IMG/VR virus record: IMGVR_UViG_3300042305_001986 | Span: 1 to 64,000 of that record | Length of the DNA: 64,000 bases | Direction: 5' to 3' (one strand) | From: a virus | Program-made: the position numbers and the translations under genes | Notes under the pieces: model-generated | The model's input: the letters and a program-made list of their open reading frames with translations, nothing else | Database searches by the model: none | What the model was told of the DNA's origin: nothing | Shown here: one piece after another, positions 60,444-64,000 of the stretch | Position numbering within the stretch: the first letter of the stretch is position 1 | Layout of the letters: every line of letters begins with the position of its first letter

Positions 60444-62462
60444 ATGATTGAAGATATCGACCCAAGCGAATCCAAAAAGGAAAGAAAACCAAAACAAAAT
60501 CCAAACTCAAAAACCCCTGTATTAGATAATTTCTCAAGAGATTTATCCAAACTTGCGGAAGTTGGAGCCTTGGATCCTGTTGTAGGAAGAGATGAAGAAA
60601 TTTTACGGATTGCACAAATTCTTTCAAGAAGAAAGAAAAACAATCCAATTATAATTGGTGAGCCCGGTTGTGGTAAAACCGCCATAGTTGAGGGTCTTGC
60701 TCAAAAGATTTTTGAAGGGGATTGTCCAAGAAACTTATGTGACAAAAGAATCGTTTCTTTGGATATGACATCCATAGTTGCAGGAACAAAATACAGAGGA
60801 CAATTTGAAGAGAGATTAAAGGTGATCTTGGAGGAACTTCAGGAAACCAAAGAAGTTATCGTATTCATCGACGAGATACATAACATCGTGGGCGCGGGAA
60901 ATAGTTCGGGATCTTTGGATGCTTCCAATATCTTTAAACCTGCTTTAGCTCGTGGTGAAATTCAATGTATAGGAGCTACGACATTAGATGAATATAGACA
61001 AAATATTGAAAAAGACGGAGCGTTAGAAAGGAGATTCCAAAAGGTTGTTGTTGAACCACCATCAGTGAAAGAAACGATTCAGATTCTCATGAATATCAAA
61101 GACAAATATGAGGATTTCCATAAAGTAATATATCACGATGACGCAATAACCGCCTGTGTTCGTTTGGCGGACAGATATATTACAAATAGAGAATTTCCTG
61201 ATAAGGCAATTGATATTTTGGATGAACTTGGTGCTAGAAGTCAGGTAACAACAAAACTTCCCGAGTCCATTGAAAAATTAAAAGAAGAAGCTGCGGATAT
61301 CAAAAAACTAAAACTTGAAGTGGTTAAGGCTCAAAGATATGAAGAAGCCGCAAATTTGAGGGATAGAGAGAAAAAAGTCTTGAAAGAACTTGAAGACCAA
61401 AAGAACAAGTTTGAAAAAGAACAAAACACAATAAGAAAAGAGATATCTGAAGATATGGTATATGATGTCGTTGCATCAATCACCAAGATACCAGTATCAA
61501 AATTATCGGCTGATGATGTTGACGCTCTGATAAACTTGGAAAATAATCTCAACGAAAAGGTGATTGGTCAACATGATGCGGTTGAAAAGATTTCAAAAGC
61601 AATCAGAAGAAACCGTCTTGGAATCAAAGACCCAAACAGACCGATTGGTTCATTCATTTTCTTGGGGTCTACAGGGGTTGGAAAAACATATCTAGCAAAA
61701 CAACTTGCAAAACAAGTTTTTGGTGATGCAAATTCTTTGATCAGGGTTGATATGAGTGAATTCCAAGAAAAACATTCTCTCAGTAGATTGATTGGATCAC
61801 CACCGGGTTATGTCGGATACAATGAAGGTGGACAACTAACAGAACAAGTTAAAAATAAACCATATTCTGTTATTTTGTTTGATGAAGTTGAAAAGGCTAA
61901 CAAAGACATATTCTCTTTGATGTTACAAATCTTGGATGACGGATACATCACCGACTCCACAGGACGGCACATCAACTTCAAGAATACTTTGATCATTATG
62001 ACTTCCAACTTGGGTGTTAAAAAATTGATGGAATTTGGAACAGGTGTTGGTTTCAATACAGCATCAAGAGCTGCAAACACAGAGGAAATAAAAAGGGATA
62101 TTCTAAAAAAAGAAGTCAAAAATTACTTTTCACCTGAGTTTTTGAATCGTGTCGATGAGATCGTTCTCTTTAATTCTCTAAATGAAAACGACATTCACAA
62201 AATTATTGAGATCGAGTTTGTTCAACTCAAAGATAGATTAGATGAACTTGGTTATTACATCAACTTCGATGATAGTATATACAAACATATCTCAAAAATT
62301 GGATATGATGAGGAATTCGGAGCACGACCCCTAAAAAGAGCAATACAAGAACAGATTGAAGATTTTATATCCGAAAATGTGTTAAGGAAAAATATAGTTC
62401 TTGATAAAAAATACGAACTATATATGAAAGAGGACAAAGTGACCTTAAGAAAAAAGAGATAA
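60444..62462 (+). CDS. clpC: ClpC-like AAA+ unfoldase without the N-terminal domain
   Basis: Two AAA+ modules: D1 with Walker A GEPGCGKT (72-79) and Walker [11 protein letters not shown] (138-147); D2 with GSTGVGKT (408-415) and [11 protein letters not shown] (476-486). A UVR-type middle insert ([16 protein letters not shown], about 295-310) marks ClpC rather than ClpA. VGF at 535-537 in [10 protein letters not shown] is the ClpP-docking loop, so it should hand substrates to host ClpP. The usual ~150-residue N domain, which receives adaptors, is missing: D1 starts at ~residue 25. It should unfold proteins for the host protease, with adaptor specificity changed. Confidence 0.93.
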   Translation: MIEDIDPSESKKERKPKQNPNSKTPVLDNFSRDLSKLAEVGALDPVVGRDEEILRIAQILSRRKKNNPIIIGEPGCGKTAIVEGLAQKIFEGDCPRNLCDKRIVSLDMTSIVAGTKYRGQFEERLKVILEELQETKEVIVFIDEIHNIVGAGNSSGSLDASNIFKPALARGEIQCIGATTLDEYRQNIEKDGALERRFQKVVVEPPSVKETIQILMNIKDKYEDFHKVIYHDDAITACVRLADRYITNREFPDKAIDILDELGARSQVTTKLPESIEKLKEEAADIKKLKLEVVKAQRYEEAANLRDREKKVLKELEDQKNKFEKEQNTIRKEISEDMVYDVVASITKIPVSKLSADDVDALINLENNLNEKVIGQHDAVEKISKAIRRNRLGIKDPNRPIGSFIFLGSTGVGKTYLAKQLAKQVFGDANSLIRVDMSEFQEKHSLSRLIGSPPGYVGYNEGGQLTEQVKNKPYSVILFDEVEKANKDIFSLMLQILDDGYITDSTGRHINFKNTLIIMTSNLGVKKLMEFGTGVGFNTASRAANTEEIKRDILKKEVKNYFSPEFLNRVDEIVLFNSLNENDIHKIIEIEFVQLKDRLDELGYYINFDDSIYKHISKIGYDEEFGARPLKRAIQEQIEDFISENVLRKNIVLDKKYELYMKEDKVTLRKKR

Positions 62463-62490
62463 AAAAAAGTGGGAGAAATCCCACTTTTTT
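62463..62490. terminator. Bidirectional terminator between clpC and peptidase
   Basis: AAAAAAGTGGGA, GAAA loop, TCCCACTTTTTT: perfect 12-bp stem with a GNRA loop and T-runs on both strands. Shared by the convergent genes ending at 62462 and 62493. Confidence 0.93.
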
Positions 62491-62492
62491 CT

Positions 62493-63278
62493 TTAGATCC
62501 TTTCACATCCTAACTTATCGTAGATTTCAATACCTGTATTAACAGCATTCTCGACTTCCTCAACAATGATATATTCATTAGGTGTATGATACCTGTGATA
62601 ACCACAAGATAGATTAATCATGTTGATGTGAGGGAATAATTCCTTAAGGGCCTTCACATCAGTATAAGGATGTTTTTGTAACTTGAATTCAGGATTGAAT
62701 GTTTCACTTAAGACGGGTTCCATACGAGTAAAGAATTCAGAGTTACGGTCAAACAATTGGACACCTGAACAATATTCACTCACCATATAGTTCGAAGGAG
62801 CGTCAAACTGAACCACATATCCGACATCGGAGAAAAAGTAATTATCCGCTTCAGAGGATCCGATACATCCGACTTCTTCGGACACAAAAAAGGCAATCTT
62901 GACGTTATCCAAAGATTCGAGTAACTTCAAACACACATAAATACCACACTTGTCATCACCACCAATACCGACATGTTGATCATTAAACATGGAGTACCCC
63001 TGCAAAGCAAGTTTCATCTCTCCATTATCATTTGGTAACATCTTTTCTACAACTCGGATAGGGGTCATAGAATGTACAGTATCGAGGTGGGATACAAAAC
63101 AAGGATAATATTCTGCAATACCTTTGGTTACATAGATATTTGATAAATCATCCGTGTAAAATTCATATCCTCTGCTATACAAAAAATCCGTGATGAAACT
63201 CACCATCAGATCTTCTTGATAAGTTTTAGATGGGACACTGAGTAGTGTTTTGAAAAAATCTAAATCTTGTTGTTTCAT
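62493..63278 (-). CDS. M20/peptidase T-like small metallopeptidase
   Basis: Zinc-ligand order of M20 peptidases: His64 and Asp66 in SHLDTVH, Asp108 in GIGGDDKCG, Glu134 and Glu135 in VSEEVGCIGS, Asp159 in QFDAPS, and a late His in CGYHRYHTPNEYI. Length (261) is shorter than PepT (~410): the lid/dimerisation domain between the EE and final His is almost absent. It would cut short peptides, as made by Clp proteases. No signal peptide. Convergent with clpC. Confidence 0.8.
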   Translation of the reverse strand: MKQQDLDFFKTLLSVPSKTYQEDLMVSFITDFLYSRGYEFYTDDLSNIYVTKGIAEYYPCFVSHLDTVHSMTPIRVVEKMLPNDNGEMKLALQGYSMFNDQHVGIGGDDKCGIYVCLKLLESLDNVKIAFFVSEEVGCIGSSEADNYFFSDVGYVVQFDAPSNYMVSEYCSGVQLFDRNSEFFTRMEPVLSETFNPEFKLQKHPYTDVKALKELFPHINMINLSCGYHRYHTPNEYIIVEEVENAVNTGIEIYDKLGCERI

Positions 63279-63339
63279 TATACAAATATATCAAAAAAAA
63301 TCTATTTATTAACAAACTTGTAGAATATTTTTTTGAAAA

Positions 63340-63372
63340 TTTGATTTTATCTAAAAAGAATATGTATATTTG
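63340..63372 (+). promoter_or_regulatory. Bacteroidota-type promoter for tmRNA
   Basis: TATATTTG at 63365-63372 matches the TAnnTTTG -7 element of Bacteroidota; TTTG at 63340-63343 is a candidate -33 element (21 bases between). The mature RNA starts 20 bases after the -7 element, so a short 5' leader would be removed. Supports a host RNA polymerase with the Bacteroidota primary sigma factor. Confidence 0.6.
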
Positions 63373-63391
63373 TAGTGTTCTTTGATATTAT

Positions 63392-63781
63392 GGGGGCGAT
63401 TTTGGATTTGACCGGTATGGTCAGGCACAGAGTGCACGTAGTGAGATGAGATCTATCACTTTAATCTACGGTTTCAAAAACAACTGGCGAAACTTTCGCA
63501 AAACTTCAGTCTATTGGTTTGATCCAAACTGAAGAGGTTTACGCAGCCTAAGGCTCCGAAAACCTACGGGTCGGTCAGGACATATACCTATGAACAGAAG
63601 TCCACTGAAGGTTGGTTACCTTAATAACCAAAGGTTGTAGTACATCTTAAAGTATTACCACCGTGGCTGAACGGTGTGAGAATTCAGATATTTCGGATTA
63701 TTGTGAATTAATAATGACCTAAACGTGTAGTACTCTCTGTTTGAGATACTAGGGACGGCGGTTCGAGTCCGCCCGCCTTCA
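63392..63781 (+). ncRNA. ssrA: tmRNA
   Basis: The 5' end GGGGGCGATTTTGGATTTGA is the tmRNA tRNA-like start; its first seven bases pair with CGCCTTC at the 3' end. The T arm is GGCGG-TTCGAGT-CCGCC. CCA is not encoded. The tag reading frame most likely starts at GGC (63486) and ends at TAA (63549-63551), which lies in the AGCC-TAA-GGCT hairpin as in other tmRNAs. It encodes 21 residues starting GETFAKLQ and ending EEVYAA, longer and different from the short ALAA-ending tags usual in Bacteroidota. CTTCAGT (63504-63510) and ACTGAAG (63528-63534) form a hairpin inside the tag frame. It rescues stalled ribosomes and tags products for proteolysis. Confidence 0.95.
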
Positions 63782-63804
63782 CTAAATAAACTTAATTTTC
63801 AAAA

Positions 63805-64000
63805 ATGAAAAAAATTCTTTACATTCTCCTGTCAGTAACATTCTTAACTTCTTGCGTCGGAATTAAAAACACCGTAAATCGAGCACGTGTTGAAAAAGGT
63901 GAATCTTTTATCAAGTACGGTGTTGATGGACACCCTGATGGGATTGAGGTTTTAAAAGGAAGTGAATGTTTAAAGACAGATGCAGAGATTCGTCGATTTA
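63805..64000 (+). CDS. Putative lipoprotein (partial, 3' end outside window)
   Basis: MKKILYILLSVTFLTSCVGI is a type II signal peptide with the lipobox LTSC, so the mature protein would start at Cys17. The visible part continues polar (KYGVDGHPDGIEVLKGSECL). It starts 24 bases after the mature tmRNA and may be read from the same transcript. A lipoprotein in a phage could act in superinfection exclusion or lysis; family unknown because the gene is cut. Confidence 0.7.
   Translation, partial: MKKILYILLSVTFLTSCVGIKNTVNRARVEKGESFIKYGVDGHPDGIEVLKGSECLKTDAEIRRF

Noticed and set aside
63392-63781. tRNA gene at the 3' part of the tmRNA
   Set aside because: The T arm and acceptor belong to the tmRNA; no anticodon arm is present. 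I found no separate tRNA genes in the gaps.
1-64000. Prophage in a bacterial chromosome
   Set aside because: No integrase, repressor, attachment repeats or host housekeeping operons were found; tmRNA, clpC and bS21 are all known as phage-borne gene types or fit phage context. Not fully excluded without the flanks.

Overview
The window looks like part of a large T4-like (tailed, contractile) phage genome infecting a member of the Bacteroidota, probably a flavobacterium. Phage identity rests on a T4-type head module (gp17-like terminase, gp20-like portal, gp21-like prohead protease, gp22-like scaffold, gp23-like capsid protein), a gp5-like baseplate hub protein, a family-B DNA polymerase, a gp55-like sigma factor, dUTPase and PhoH. 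Host identity rests on a type IX secretion sorting domain, a TonB-dependent receptor with the carboxypeptidase-like N-terminal domain typical of Bacteroidota, A-rich start contexts without clear Shine-Dalgarno sequences, a Bacteroidota-like bS21, and a TAnnTTTG promoter before the tmRNA gene. I see no integrase or lysogeny genes.

Layout. 1-2561: DNA polymerase (3' end outside the window). 2628-23015 (minus strand): a family of mosaic, Cys-containing, Thr/Pro-repeat virion-like proteins that flanks a tight operon of five glycosyltransferase genes and three methyltransferase-fold genes, plus a trypsin-like protease. 23042-25469 (plus): small proteins of unknown function. 25516-32612 (plus): three more glycosyltransferases interleaved with an exonuclease, dUTPase, PhoH, a degenerate HAD-like protein and the gp55-like sigma factor. 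32612-38079 (plus): tail and baseplate proteins. 38173-42550: an outer-membrane uptake cassette (secreted beta-helix protein plus TonB-dependent receptor) with its own promoter. 42598-44161: small phage genes. 44206-58471 (minus): head morphogenesis, with a divergent bS21 gene inside. 58510-60285 (minus): nucleotidyltransferase, KTSC and UVR-domain proteins. 60444-64000: ClpC-like unfoldase, an M20-type peptidase, tmRNA and a lipoprotein.

Three possible systems stand out. (1) Mucin-like Thr/Pro stalk proteins encoded next to their own glycosylation genes, suggesting densely O-glycosylated virion fibres. (2) A protein-turnover block: UVR protein, ClpC without an N domain but with the ClpP-docking loop, small peptidase, and a tmRNA with an unusual 21-codon tag. 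(3) A nutrient-uptake cassette preceded by 11-bp-spaced CTTAAC repeats that resemble Pho boxes. Host takeover is also suggested by bS21 and by the sigma factor, and a recurrent TATTTAT motif before gene starts may be its promoter.

No gene-free stretch exceeds 300 bases. Functions were assigned by reading motifs in translations; no database search was run.
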